NCBI RefSeq assembly: GCF_050262165.1
Contig: NZ_CP189844.1
Direction: 5' to 3' (one strand)
DNA: 64,000 bases
DNA from: Parvimonas sp015257355
GTDB lineage: Bacteria; Bacillota; Clostridia; Tissierellales; Peptoniphilaceae
Shown here one piece after another: positions 35,905-45,398 of this stretch. The notes below the pieces were generated by a model. The model saw only the letters and a program-made list of their open reading frames with translations. It was not told the origin of the DNA and ran no database searches. Both the position numbers and the translations under genes were made by a program. Within the stretch, counting starts at the first letter, position 1, and every line of letters begins with the position of its first letter.

Positions 35905-37350
35905 ATGAATAATAAAATTATAAGATATATTTTAAGTAAAATTTTATATATCGAGGCAGGCTTTTTACTTTTACCTATAATAGTTTCTCTGATATATAAA
36001 GAAGATTCAATAAATATTTTAAGTTTTTTAGCAACAATATTTTTGTTACTATTAAGTGGTTTTATATTGGGATATAAATCTGATTCAAATGGAGAGTTTT
36101 ACGAAAAAGAAGGCTTTATAATAGTTTCTATATCATGGATATTATTATCAGCTTTTGGAGCCTTGCCATTCGTATTTTCAGGTTCAATTCCAAGCTTTAT
36201 AGATGCATTTTTTGAAACTTCAAGTGGATTTACAACTACTGGAGCAAGTATAATACCAGATGTTGAGGCACTTACTCATTCAATGCTTTTCTGGAGAAGT
36301 TTTACACATTTAATTGGTGGTATGGGAATTTTAGTTTTTGCGCTTGCAATTTTACCGCGTTCAAATAGAAATTCACATATAATGAAAGCAGAAGTACCAG
36401 GACCGATTTTTGGTAAGATAGTTGCTAAAATGAGTTATACAGCAAGACTATTATATAAAATTTATTTTGCAATGACTGCAATTTTAATAATAGTATTGAT
36501 ATTAGTAGGACATCCTATCTTTGATTCATTTGTTCATGCTTTTGGAGCAGCTGGAACAGGTGGCTTTGGAATTAAAGCTAATTCAATAGCATATTATAAT
36601 AGTCCTACAGTTGAGATGATTTTAGCAATAGCTATGATTATTTTTGGGATAAATTTCAACTTGTTCTATGTAATACTAATAGGGAAAGCTAGAGAAGGTC
36701 TAAAAAGTGAAGAATTAAGATGGTATTTATTAATAGTGTTTGGAAGTGTTGTACTAATATTCTTTAACATAAGAGAAAATTACACTTCTTATTTAACGGC
36801 TGTTAAGGATATATTTTTTACTGTTTCTTCAATTATTTCTACTACCGGTTACGCAACGGTAGACTTTGGAAAATGGCCAACTTTTTCTCATACAATATTA
36901 CTATTTTTGATGTTTACAGGTGCTTGTGCAGGTTCAACTGCTGGGGGCTTGAAAATTTCAAGATTTATAATTTTGGTTAAGTCTTCAATTTTACAATTTA
37001 GAAAGGCTATTAATCCAAAAAGAATTTCAAGTGTTAAGGTTGATAATAAACTAGTAGGAAATGATGTTTTAGAAGAGGTAAAGAGTTATTTTGTAATTTA
37101 TATGTTCTTAATAATTATTTTTACATTTCTATTATCATTTACTGTTCCAGACTTTTTAACTGCTTTTTCAGCAGTAATGGCAACATTTAATAATATAGGT
37201 CCAGGACTTGGAGTCGTTGGGCCGACTGGAAGTTTTGCAAGTCTTACTAATTTTAATAAAATTGTTTTATCTTTTGCAATGCTTGCGGGAAGACTTGAAA
37301 TATTCCCAATTTTAGTGTTGTTTTCATCAACAACTTGGAAAAAGAAATAG
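35905..37350 (+). CDS. trkH: TrkH family potassium uptake protein
   Basis: Membrane pore subunit of 481 residues with many helices. The four selectivity-filter repeats can be traced: ETSSGFTTTGASI near 103, GAAGTGGFGIKA near 213, TVSSIISTTGYATVDF near 305 and TFNNIGPGLGVVG near 430. AGGTGGATT precedes the ATG. The pairing with trkA defines a complete K+ uptake unit. Confidence 0.94.
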   Translation: MNNKIIRYILSKILYIEAGFLLLPIIVSLIYKEDSINILSFLATIFLLLLSGFILGYKSDSNGEFYEKEGFIIVSISWILLSAFGALPFVFSGSIPSFIDAFFETSSGFTTTGASIIPDVEALTHSMLFWRSFTHLIGGMGILVFALAILPRSNRNSHIMKAEVPGPIFGKIVAKMSYTARLLYKIYFAMTAILIIVLILVGHPIFDSFVHAFGAAGTGGFGIKANSIAYYNSPTVEMILAIAMIIFGINFNLFYVILIGKAREGLKSEELRWYLLIVFGSVVLIFFNIRENYTSYLTAVKDIFFTVSSIISTTGYATVDFGKWPTFSHTILLFLMFTGACAGSTAGGLKISRFIILVKSSILQFRKAINPKRISSVKVDNKLVGNDVLEEVKSYFVIYMFLIIIFTFLLSFTVPDFLTAFSAVMATFNNIGPGLGVVGPTGSFASLTNFNKIVLSFAMLAGRLEIFPILVLFSSTTWKKK

Positions 37351-37362
37351 GGGGATTTGTTT

Positions 37363-37983
37363 TTGGCTAAAAAGTATTATGCAGTCAAGGTTGGTAAATC
37401 TGTAGGTATATTTAATAACTGGGATGACTGCAAGAAACAAGTTGCTGGCTTTTCAGGAGCTATTTACAAATCATTTCCATCATTTGAAGAAGCTAAAGAG
37501 TTTTTGGAAAATGGAAATGAAAAAAATGAAACAAAAATTTTAGATATTGATGAAATAGAAGAGGATGAAATCATAGCCTATGTTGACGGTTCTTATAAAA
37601 AAGATTCTTTAGAATATGGTTATGGTGTTGTTCTTATATTGAAAGATGAAATTATAGAGCTTTTTGGGAAAGGAGAAGATCCTGACGTTGCAAAAAGTAG
37701 GAATGTAACTGGAGAGCTTTTTGGAGCAATTAGAGCAATAAGTGAGGCTATTAAACTTAAAAAGAGAAGAATAACTATTTTTTATGATTATCAAGGTATT
37801 TCATCTTGGGCAAATGGTGAGTGGAAGTGTAATTTGCCTCTAACAATAGGATATAGAGATAAGATAAAAGAGTTTAGAAAGGAAATAGAGATTTTATTTG
37901 TAAAGGTTAAGGCTCATTCAAATGAAAAATACAATGACCTTGCTGACCATTTAGCAAAAAAATCTTTGGGAATTGAAAAATAA
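37363..37983 (+). CDS. rnhA: ribonuclease H with N-terminal RNA-binding (viroplasmin) domain
   Basis: Degrades RNA in RNA-DNA hybrids. It has 206 residues. The N-terminal hybrid-binding domain (KKYYAVKVGKSVGIFNNWDDCKKQVAGFSGAIYKSF) covers about residues 2-45. The RNase H fold starts near 70 with AYVDGSY (first Asp), then NVTGELFGAIRAI (Glu), IFYDYQGISSW (Asp) and VKAHSNEKYNDLADHLAK (late His and Asp). I place the start at the TTG at 37363, 7 bases after GGGGA; the TTG at 37357 is too close to it. Confidence 0.9.
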   Translation: MAKKYYAVKVGKSVGIFNNWDDCKKQVAGFSGAIYKSFPSFEEAKEFLENGNEKNETKILDIDEIEEDEIIAYVDGSYKKDSLEYGYGVVLILKDEIIELFGKGEDPDVAKSRNVTGELFGAIRAISEAIKLKKRRITIFYDYQGISSWANGEWKCNLPLTIGYRDKIKEFRKEIEILFVKVKAHSNEKYNDLADHLAKKSLGIEK

Positions 37984-37986
37984 TTT

Positions 37987-39012
37987 ATGACTGAAATATT
38001 AAAACCGACAAAAGAAAATATTGAAAAATCTGCAAAATTAATATTAAATGATGAAATTGTTGCAATCCCAACTGAAACTGTATATGGTTTGGGTGCAAAT
38101 GGACTATCAGATATTGCAGTTTCAAAAATATTTAAGGCAAAGAATAGGCCTCAAGACAATCCATTAATTTTACATATTTCAGATTATGAAATGATGGATG
38201 AATTGGTTTGTGAATTAAATGATGATATAAAAGAATTTTTAAATTATTTTTGGCCAGGACCATTAACTGTTGTTATGAAAAAGAAAGATATTATTCCTGA
38301 AACTGTTAGTTGTGGTCTTGATACAGTTGCAATAAGAATGCCTAAGCATGAGATTGCTATAGACTTTATAAAAGAGTGTGGAGTTCCAATAGCTGCACCG
38401 TCTGCAAATATTTCAGGTAAGCCATCACCAACAACTGCGGAAGATGTTTTTACTGATATGAATGGGAAAATTTCTGTAATTTTAGATGGTGGGCTTTGTA
38501 ATATTGGAATAGAATCAACAGTTTTGGATTTGACAAAAAAACCGTATACAATTTTAAGGCCAGGATTATATACAAGAGAAGATTTTCTAAAATATGAGGA
38601 TGAAATCTTAATTGATGATGCAATTGTTTCAGAAAATACAATTCCAAAATCACCAGGACAAAAGTATAAACATTATGCACCTAAAGCAAAGGTAATTGTA
38701 ATTTCAACTATAGATAGAATAAAATCATCAAAAGAAATTGAAAAAATATTAAGAGAAAATAAAAACTTGAAAATTGGAATATTTAAGTTTGATGAAACTA
38801 GTTTAGATGTAGAAAATGAAAATATATTATCACTAGGTTCAGTTTCTGATTTAAAAGAGATGTCAAAAATATTATTTAAAGGTCTTAGAATATTTGATAG
38901 TAAAAATGTTGATTTGATAATTGTAGAGGGTTGTAATGAAGATGGACTCGGATTTTCAATAATGAATAGACTTAAAAAATCAGCTAGTGGAAATATAAGA
39001 TATATTGATTAA
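37987..39012 (+). CDS. ywlC: L-threonylcarbamoyladenylate synthase (Sua5/YwlC)
   Basis: Makes threonylcarbamoyl-AMP for the t6A37 tRNA modification. It has 341 residues in two domains: YrdC (IPTETVYGLGANGLSDIAVSKIFKAKNRPQDNPLI near 27-61; SANISGKPSPTTAEDV) and a C-terminal Sua5 domain after the linker SPGQKYKHYAPKA near 217. The two-domain form identifies Sua5 rather than TsaC. It starts 3 bases past the rnhA stop with a weak ribosome site and is probably coupled. Confidence 0.95.
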   Translation: MTEILKPTKENIEKSAKLILNDEIVAIPTETVYGLGANGLSDIAVSKIFKAKNRPQDNPLILHISDYEMMDELVCELNDDIKEFLNYFWPGPLTVVMKKKDIIPETVSCGLDTVAIRMPKHEIAIDFIKECGVPIAAPSANISGKPSPTTAEDVFTDMNGKISVILDGGLCNIGIESTVLDLTKKPYTILRPGLYTREDFLKYEDEILIDDAIVSENTIPKSPGQKYKHYAPKAKVIVISTIDRIKSSKEIEKILRENKNLKIGIFKFDETSLDVENENILSLGSVSDLKEMSKILFKGLRIFDSKNVDLIIVEGCNEDGLGFSIMNRLKKSASGNIRYID

Positions 39013-39038
39013 ACAATAGATTTATTGGAGATTATAAT

Positions 39039-39512
39039 TTGAAAGAATTTATTATTAAAGAAATATTTGATACCAATTTGAAGGAAAGTATATCAAGAGA
39101 CATACTAAATGATCTTCCTGAATGGTTTGGAATGCCAGAGAGTACAGAAGAATATATTAGAGATTCAAAAGATAAACCATTTATCGCGTGTTTTCTGGAT
39201 AATGATGCAGTAGGTTTTGTGGTGTTGAATTCTACAAGTAGAGATTGTGCAGATATTTTTGTTATGGGAATCAAGAAAAATTATCATAGAATGGGAATAG
39301 GAACAAAATTAAATTATGCTTATGAAGAATTGGCAAAAAAACTTGGTTATACTTATACTCAGGTCAAAACAGTTCAGAGTGGACATTATAAGGAATATGA
39401 TATAACAAATAATTTCTATAAATCTGTTGGATATAAGGAATTGGAGTGTTTTCCAACTCTATGGGATGAATGGAATCCTTGTCAAGTTTATATTAAATAC
39501 ATTGGAGACTAA
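39039..39512 (+). CDS. GNAT family N-acetyltransferase
   Basis: A 157-residue acetyl-CoA-dependent acyltransferase of unknown substrate. The acetyl-CoA pyrophosphate loop is in KNYHRMGIGTKLNYAYEELAKKLGYTYTQVKT (about residues 84-115), followed by NNFYKSVGYKELE. The TTG start follows TTGGAG with 8 bases between. The gene lies 26 bases after ywlC and is followed by a terminator. Confidence 0.88.
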   Translation: MKEFIIKEIFDTNLKESISRDILNDLPEWFGMPESTEEYIRDSKDKPFIACFLDNDAVGFVVLNSTSRDCADIFVMGIKKNYHRMGIGTKLNYAYEELAKKLGYTYTQVKTVQSGHYKEYDITNNFYKSVGYKELECFPTLWDEWNPCQVYIKYIGD

Positions 39513-39519
39513 TAAAAAA

Positions 39520-39559
39520 TCAAAAAAAGTAGTAATTATATATATTACTGCTTTTTTTA
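39520..39559 (+). terminator. terminator after the GNAT gene
   Basis: AGTAGTAAT pairs with ATTACTGCT (one G-U), followed by seven T. Confidence 0.82.
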
Positions 39560-39618
39560 TTTGAAATATGATATAATATTTTTATAAATAGTTTAATGCC
39601 TTTGTATTTGGAGGAAGT

Positions 39619-41994
39619 ATGAAAAGAAATATAATTTTTTATCTAATTTCCTTAATATGTGGAATTTTATTTTGTTATTTTTTAAAAATTGAACATTTTA
39701 CAAAATTATATATTTTTTTGATTGTTGTTTTTATTGGAATAATTATGCATATTTTTAAATTCAACAAATTAAAAATATTTTTTTTGATGTTTTCAATTGG
39801 ATTTTTAGTTAGTTTTCGTTCTGAAAAAAATAGTGATTTAAGTGAGTTTTTTGACAAAAAAATTACTTTAACAGGAGAAGTACTAAGTTCTACAATTCGT
39901 TCTGATGGCGATGGATACAAATATGAAGTCAAATTAAAAACTATAGATAAAATTGAAAAAAATGAGAAAATTTTACTTTTTACAAATAATATAGAACTCA
40001 AAATTGGAGATATAATAAGAGTAAATGGAAAACTTAAAGAAATAAGATCTAATGGGAATCCAAGACTTTTTAATTATAAAAGATATAATTTAAAGAAAAA
40101 TATCTTTTCAGATATTTTTTCTGATGAAGTAAAAGTTATTGGAGAACATAAAAGTCTAAAAAGCTATTTTAATTTGTATGTAGAGAATATATTTGATAAA
40201 ACTTTATCTACCGAAAATTCTAATATAATGAAGAGGATTTTTCTAGCTAATAGTTATGATACAGATTTTGAAAATGATATTAGAGAGGTAGGACTTTCTC
40301 ATATTTTAGCCGTAAGTGGTTTACATATTGGGATTATTTATCTAATATTGACTAGAATTTTAGTTATTTTACCAATAAGAAGAATTTTTAGAGAAATAGT
40401 AGCATTATTTTTTATATTTTTATATGCCAGTTTAATAGGTAATCCCACAAGTGTTTTAAGGGCTGAAATATTTTTATTTATATCTATTTTTTCATCTCTT
40501 TATGGTAAAGTTAAAGATAAATTAAATGATTTATTATTGACTATTTTTATTATTTTATTGATAAATCCATATATGATTTTTGATATAGGTTTATATTTAA
40601 GTGCATTTTCAGTTTTTGGAATTATAAAAATTTTACCTTATTTTTCAAAAAATAGAGATGGATTAATTAGTAAGTCTCTTAAACTCACACTATCGGTATT
40701 AATTGTAATTTTACCGATTATACTTTATGTTTTTGGTAAAGTATCATTAATGTTATTTATTAGTAATTTAGTACTAACACCAATTTTTGTGATATGTATA
40801 GTAATATCTTTTTTTATATTAATTTTTGGACTTATAAGTCTAAAACTTTCATTATTACTTGGATTTTTTGTAAATAATATTTTAAATTTAATAAGATTAA
40901 ATGTTGGATTTTTAAAAGAAATTAGTGTTAATTTTACTTTTTATAATTATAATTTTGTGTTTTTAGTTTTTACATATTTGTTAATACTAATGTATTTTAA
41001 AAGACGAGATATAAAGTATCTAACAATAGACGGATTTAAATTTTTTATTATATCAATTTTGCTAGTTTGTACTTTTACGAATATTTATTATATTTATAAA
41101 AACGAAGTAGTGATAAATTTTATAGATATAGGTCAAGGTGATGCTTGCTTAATAAGAGGAAATCAAAGCACTGTTCTTATAGATACAGGAGGAATTACTT
41201 TTGGTAAAGTAGATAATGGCAAATCTGTATTGATTCCATATTTACAAAAAAGTGGAGTGAAGAAACTTGATTTTGTATTTATTTCACATTTAGATGCAGA
41301 CCATTGTAAAAATTTAAGTAATTTATCAAAAGAAGTGGAGATTAAAAACTTATTTTTTAGAAAAAATGGATATGAAGATTTCTTAAAAAAATATGGAGAA
41401 GTTAAAGCTAAAAATATTTATAATGTAGAAACTAATTTAATTATAAATTCAAAAGATATAGATTTAGAAATAATTAAAGGTAAGGATGCTCTGGAGGAAA
41501 ATGAAAGAGGTATAATAGTTAGAGTAACTACAAATGGAAAGAAAATTCTTTTTACTGGAGATATTGGAGCTTTTACTGAAAATCAACTTGTAAAAAATGA
41601 TATAGATTGTGATTATTTAAAGGTAGCACATCATGGTAGTAAAAATTCTAGTACGAAGAATTTTTTATTAGCTTCAAGTCCAAAAACTTCTATTATTTCC
41701 TGTGGTTATAAAAATAGATATAATCATCCGCATAAAGATGCGCTTGAGAGAATAAAATCTGTAGGAAGTACTGTTTATAGAACAGACTTACAGGGGAATA
41801 TAATATTGAGAATAAATAGGTTTGAAGAAAGAATTATTGGATTTAGAGATATTGATGATAATTTATTAGTATTTTTAGATTTCTATTTTATGGATATTTT
41901 TAATTGTATTATTTACTTATTAGCATTTGTTGTTTTATTTATAAAAAGAAATGATTTATTAATAGATTTATGTTTTATTAAGGAGGAACTATGA
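39619..41994 (+). CDS. comEC: ComEC/Rec2 family DNA uptake protein
   Basis: Channel and nuclease for transport of single-stranded DNA in natural transformation, 791 residues. Hydrophobic N-terminal helices and a DUF4131-type soluble domain come first. The Competence membrane domain begins near residue 225 (VGLSHILAVSGLHIGIIYLI). The C-terminal metallo-beta-lactamase domain has VINFIDIGQGDACLIRG near 502, FISHLDADHCKN near 553 and VAHHGSKNSS near 671. The gene is full length. GGAGG precedes the ATG. An extended -10 (ATATGATATAAT ending at 39577) lies upstream. Confidence 0.94.
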   Translation: MKRNIIFYLISLICGILFCYFLKIEHFTKLYIFLIVVFIGIIMHIFKFNKLKIFFLMFSIGFLVSFRSEKNSDLSEFFDKKITLTGEVLSSTIRSDGDGYKYEVKLKTIDKIEKNEKILLFTNNIELKIGDIIRVNGKLKEIRSNGNPRLFNYKRYNLKKNIFSDIFSDEVKVIGEHKSLKSYFNLYVENIFDKTLSTENSNIMKRIFLANSYDTDFENDIREVGLSHILAVSGLHIGIIYLILTRILVILPIRRIFREIVALFFIFLYASLIGNPTSVLRAEIFLFISIFSSLYGKVKDKLNDLLLTIFIILLINPYMIFDIGLYLSAFSVFGIIKILPYFSKNRDGLISKSLKLTLSVLIVILPIILYVFGKVSLMLFISNLVLTPIFVICIVISFFILIFGLISLKLSLLLGFFVNNILNLIRLNVGFLKEISVNFTFYNYNFVFLVFTYLLILMYFKRRDIKYLTIDGFKFFIISILLVCTFTNIYYIYKNEVVINFIDIGQGDACLIRGNQSTVLIDTGGITFGKVDNGKSVLIPYLQKSGVKKLDFVFISHLDADHCKNLSNLSKEVEIKNLFFRKNGYEDFLKKYGEVKAKNIYNVETNLIINSKDIDLEIIKGKDALEENERGIIVRVTTNGKKILFTGDIGAFTENQLVKNDIDCDYLKVAHHGSKNSSTKNFLLASSPKTSIISCGYKNRYNHPHKDALERIKSVGSTVYRTDLQGNIILRINRFEERIIGFRDIDDNLLVFLDFYFMDIFNCIIYLLAFVVLFIKRNDLLIDLCFIKEEL

Positions 41995-43046
41995 ATTACA
42001 TACAAGCTATGAAATTGCTTGAAAGTGGAGATCTTAATGGTATATATGTATTAAGTGGGGAAGAAATTTTTTTAATAGATAGATTTGTAGATTTGTTTAA
42101 AGAGAAAGTAGTATCAAAGGATTTTTTTGATATGAATTATATTGAGTATGATTTTTCTAAAGTTGATTTACAAAAACTAAAAATGGATTGTGAAACAGCT
42201 CCTTTTTTTAGCAATAAAAGACTTATAATAGTAAATGATGTGAATCTATCGAAAAATGGAATTTCTACATACAAAAACTTTTTTGAAGAGATGTATGATT
42301 ATATTGATAAGATACCAAATACTACAGTTCTTCTATTTGTAATGAAGGGAAGCTTGGCTTTTCGTGGTAAATTTTACAAACAAATTTCTATTTTAGGACA
42401 TAATATTGAGCTTATTAGATTTAATGAAAATGAACTTTTTAAATTTATTAAAAAGAGATTTGTTCAAAAAAATATTGAAATAAAAAATAATGTTTTGAAG
42501 TATATAATTGATAGAATTGGGTATTTAGATAGTAGTAGAGAAAAGAATCTCTATGATGTAGAAAATGAAGTTAATAAACTTCTTAACTCTTTTTCTAAAG
42601 ATATTCTAGATTTTAAAGATGTTGATGAAATTTTAGTAGATAAATTTGAAAATAGCATTTTTAAATTATTAGATACAGTTTCTAAAAAAGATTATAAAAA
42701 TTCAATTAAAGTTTTAGTTGAATTGAAGAAGTCTGGAGAGGACTCCTTTTCTACATTTTATATGATTGTTAGATACATAAGAAATCTTTTGGGAGTGAAA
42801 GTTTTGAAACAAAAACAAAAGCATATTGATTTTATCTCAAAAGAATTAAAAATTTCAAATTATGAATGTAAAAAATTATATTCTGTTTGTGATAATTTTT
42901 CTTTGAAATCTCTATGCTATTTTGTAGATCTTGCTTATTCAGTAGAAGCAGATTTAAAAAGTAAAAATAGAGATATTGATTTGTTATTAGAACTTTTAAT
43001 TTCAAAAATGTCGTTAGGGGGCGATTTGAATGAGCAAAAAAATTAA
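41991..43046 (+). CDS. holA: DNA polymerase III subunit delta
   Basis: Clamp-loader subunit that opens the sliding clamp, 351 residues. The N-terminal AAA-like domain has NGIYVLSGEEIFLIDRFVD near residue 15, ETAPFFSNKRLIIVNDV near 66 and the TTVLLFVMKG strand near 108; the C-terminal helical domain matches the family. The gene overlaps the comEC stop by 4 bases; comEC-holA is a conserved order in Firmicutes. Its 3' end overlaps copA by 17 bases. Confidence 0.93.
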   Translation: MNYIQAMKLLESGDLNGIYVLSGEEIFLIDRFVDLFKEKVVSKDFFDMNYIEYDFSKVDLQKLKMDCETAPFFSNKRLIIVNDVNLSKNGISTYKNFFEEMYDYIDKIPNTTVLLFVMKGSLAFRGKFYKQISILGHNIELIRFNENELFKFIKKRFVQKNIEIKNNVLKYIIDRIGYLDSSREKNLYDVENEVNKLLNSFSKDILDFKDVDEILVDKFENSIFKLLDTVSKKDYKNSIKVLVELKKSGEDSFSTFYMIVRYIRNLLGVKVLKQKQKHIDFISKELKISNYECKKLYSVCDNFSLKSLCYFVDLAYSVEADLKSKNRDIDLLLELLISKMSLGGDLNEQKN

Positions 43047-45354
43047 TATTTTTGTAGATGGAATGTCTTGTCAAGCGTGTGCAATGAAAGTTGAAAAAGG
43101 TCTTGCAAAGTTAAATGTTGTAGAAGATGTATCAGTAAATCTTATGAGTAAAACTGTTACAATTTCAGTTGCAGATGATGCAAAGGTTGAGGGTCTAATT
43201 GGGGTTATAAAAAGACTTGGATATAAGCCGAAAAGAGATGAACTAATTATAGAAAAGAGCAGTATTAAAGCAGAAGATATAGAGAAAATAGTTTCTGAAC
43301 TTAAAGAAAAAGATACAGTTCTTGTTAAAGATGAAGATAATATTTTAAAAATTGAATATTTAAAAGATGTAGTTTCAGTTGAAGAAATAAATTCTGTTTT
43401 AGAAAAATATAAAATTTCTGTTAAAAAAGAAAAAGCAGAAAAACAAAATATTTATGAAGATGAAATTAAAAATTTAAGAAAAGATTTAATTATATCTTTA
43501 GTATTTAGTGTTCCGCTTATGGTTTCAATGTTTTTCCATATGTTCAATATGCATAAGTTTATGCTTAATGGTTATATTCAATGGGCATTTGCAAGTGTTG
43601 TTCAATTTTATGTAGGGAAAAGATTTTATATAAGTGCTTACAAAAATTTAAAAAACAAAAGTACTAATATGGATGTATTAATTGCTTTTGGTACTTCAAT
43701 GGCTTATTTTTATTCAGTATATAAAGTTTTAATCGGTAGTGTAGATGTTTATTTTGATAGTTCAGCAATGATTATAACTTTAATTTTACTAGGTAAATAT
43801 TTTGAAACAAATGCAAAGTCAAATACTTTTGGAGCCATTATGAAATTGATGGACTTAAAAGCAGATTACGCAATTGTAATTGAAGACAATAGAGAAGTAA
43901 AAAAGAATATTGAAGATGTAAAAATTGGAGATATTGTTTTAGTTAAACCTTATGAAAAAATACCTGTTGATGGGATTATAGTATATGGAAGTAGCTCTGT
44001 AAATCAAGCTATGATTACTGGTGAGTCCGTTCCTGTAGAAAAAGGTGTTGGAGATTCAGTAATTGGAGCAACTAATAATATAGAAGGTGTTTTAAAAGTT
44101 GAAGTAAAGAGTACTGTTGAAAATTCTGTACTATCTAAAATTCTTGATTTAGTACAAAATGCACAAACAAAAAAAGCTCCTGTACAAAGACTTGCTGATA
44201 AAATTTCAAGTTATTTTGTGCCTGGGGTAATCTTATCTTCATTCGCCACACTTGTAATAACATATATTATTACAAAAGATTTTACTACAAGTTTATTAAA
44301 TAGTTGTGCGGTAATGGTTATAGCTTGTCCATGTTCACTTGGTTTAGCAACACCAACTGCAATCATGGCAGGAACAGGGGTTGCGGCACAAAATGGTATT
44401 TTAATAAAGAGTGGAGAAGTTTTAGAAAAAATTCATAAAATGGATAGTATTATTTTTGATAAGACCGGAACACTAACTACTGGAAAGTTAAAAGTTGTTG
44501 AAATAAAAAATAATACTAATTTATCAGAAGATGAATTTCTAAGTGTAATATGTTCTCTAGAAAAAAATACTGATCATCCAATAGCAAAATCAATAGTAAG
44601 TTATTGCAACGAAAAAAATGTTAAAGAATTAGATGTTTCAGATTTAAAAGTTATTGCAGGAATGGGTATTCAAGCTACTTATAATGGTGAAGAAGTATTT
44701 ATAGGTAAGAGAAAATACATTGAAGAAAAAATAGGGAAATTAGAAATAAATATAGAAAATGAATTGTTGACTATCTTTATTTCAATAGGAAATAAATTTG
44801 CTGGTTATGTAGTATTAGAAGATGAAATTTCAGATAATGCTTATGAAATAATCAACAAATTAAAAGAAAAGAATATTGATGTATTTATGATTACTGGTGA
44901 TAGTGAAGTTGTAGCTAGAAAAGTTGCTAATAAACTAGGTATTAATAATGTTCTGTATGAAGTAATGCCGAATGAAAAATCACAAAAAGTTGTTGAATTG
45001 CAAAAACAAGGAAAAGTTGTTGCAATGGTAGGAGATGGAATTAATGATGCACCAGCTCTTGCAAGTGCAGATATTAGTTTTGCAATGGGAACTGGAACTG
45101 ATATAGCTATGGAAACTTCAGATATTACTTTGATGAATGGAAATCTAAGTACACTTTTAAAAGCAATTAATATTAGTGAACAAACTTTAAAAGTTATAAA
45201 GCAAAATTTATTCTGGGCATTTTTCTATAATGTTATTGCAATTCCATTTGCAGCATTTGGATATTTAAATCCAATGTTAGCTGGATTTACAATGAGTTTT
45301 AGCTCAGTAAGTGTTGTTTTAAACAGTTTAAGATTAAAAAGATATAAATTTTGA
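43030..45354 (+). CDS. copA: copper-translocating P1B-type ATPase
   Basis: Exports Cu(I), 774 residues. An N-terminal HMA domain has the metal site GMSCQACA (Cys14, Cys17). A second HMA-like segment (about 77-135) lacks any CxxC pair. P-type motifs are complete: TGESVPVEKG, the membrane CPC in CPCSLGLATPTA near 435, DKTGTLTTG near 476 with the phosphorylated Asp, HP in TDHPIAKS, and GDGINDAPAL. The ATG lies within holA. No CopY- or CsoR-type regulator or copper chaperone is adjacent. Confidence 0.95.
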   Translation: MSKKINIFVDGMSCQACAMKVEKGLAKLNVVEDVSVNLMSKTVTISVADDAKVEGLIGVIKRLGYKPKRDELIIEKSSIKAEDIEKIVSELKEKDTVLVKDEDNILKIEYLKDVVSVEEINSVLEKYKISVKKEKAEKQNIYEDEIKNLRKDLIISLVFSVPLMVSMFFHMFNMHKFMLNGYIQWAFASVVQFYVGKRFYISAYKNLKNKSTNMDVLIAFGTSMAYFYSVYKVLIGSVDVYFDSSAMIITLILLGKYFETNAKSNTFGAIMKLMDLKADYAIVIEDNREVKKNIEDVKIGDIVLVKPYEKIPVDGIIVYGSSSVNQAMITGESVPVEKGVGDSVIGATNNIEGVLKVEVKSTVENSVLSKILDLVQNAQTKKAPVQRLADKISSYFVPGVILSSFATLVITYIITKDFTTSLLNSCAVMVIACPCSLGLATPTAIMAGTGVAAQNGILIKSGEVLEKIHKMDSIIFDKTGTLTTGKLKVVEIKNNTNLSEDEFLSVICSLEKNTDHPIAKSIVSYCNEKNVKELDVSDLKVIAGMGIQATYNGEEVFIGKRKYIEEKIGKLEINIENELLTIFISIGNKFAGYVVLEDEISDNAYEIINKLKEKNIDVFMITGDSEVVARKVANKLGINNVLYEVMPNEKSQKVVELQKQGKVVAMVGDGINDAPALASADISFAMGTGTDIAMETSDITLMNGNLSTLLKAINISEQTLKVIKQNLFWAFFYNVIAIPFAAFGYLNPMLAGFTMSFSSVSVVLNSLRLKRYKF

Positions 45355-45387
45355 AAAATGGTATGCCTTAATTGGCATACCATTTTT
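45354..45387. terminator. terminator between copA and pepA
   Basis: A 14-bp stem A5-TGGTATGCC / GGCATACCATTTTT around TTAATT. Convergent genes flank it, and A and T tracts allow use in both directions. Confidence 0.9.
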
Positions 45388-45398
45388 AATTAATACAA

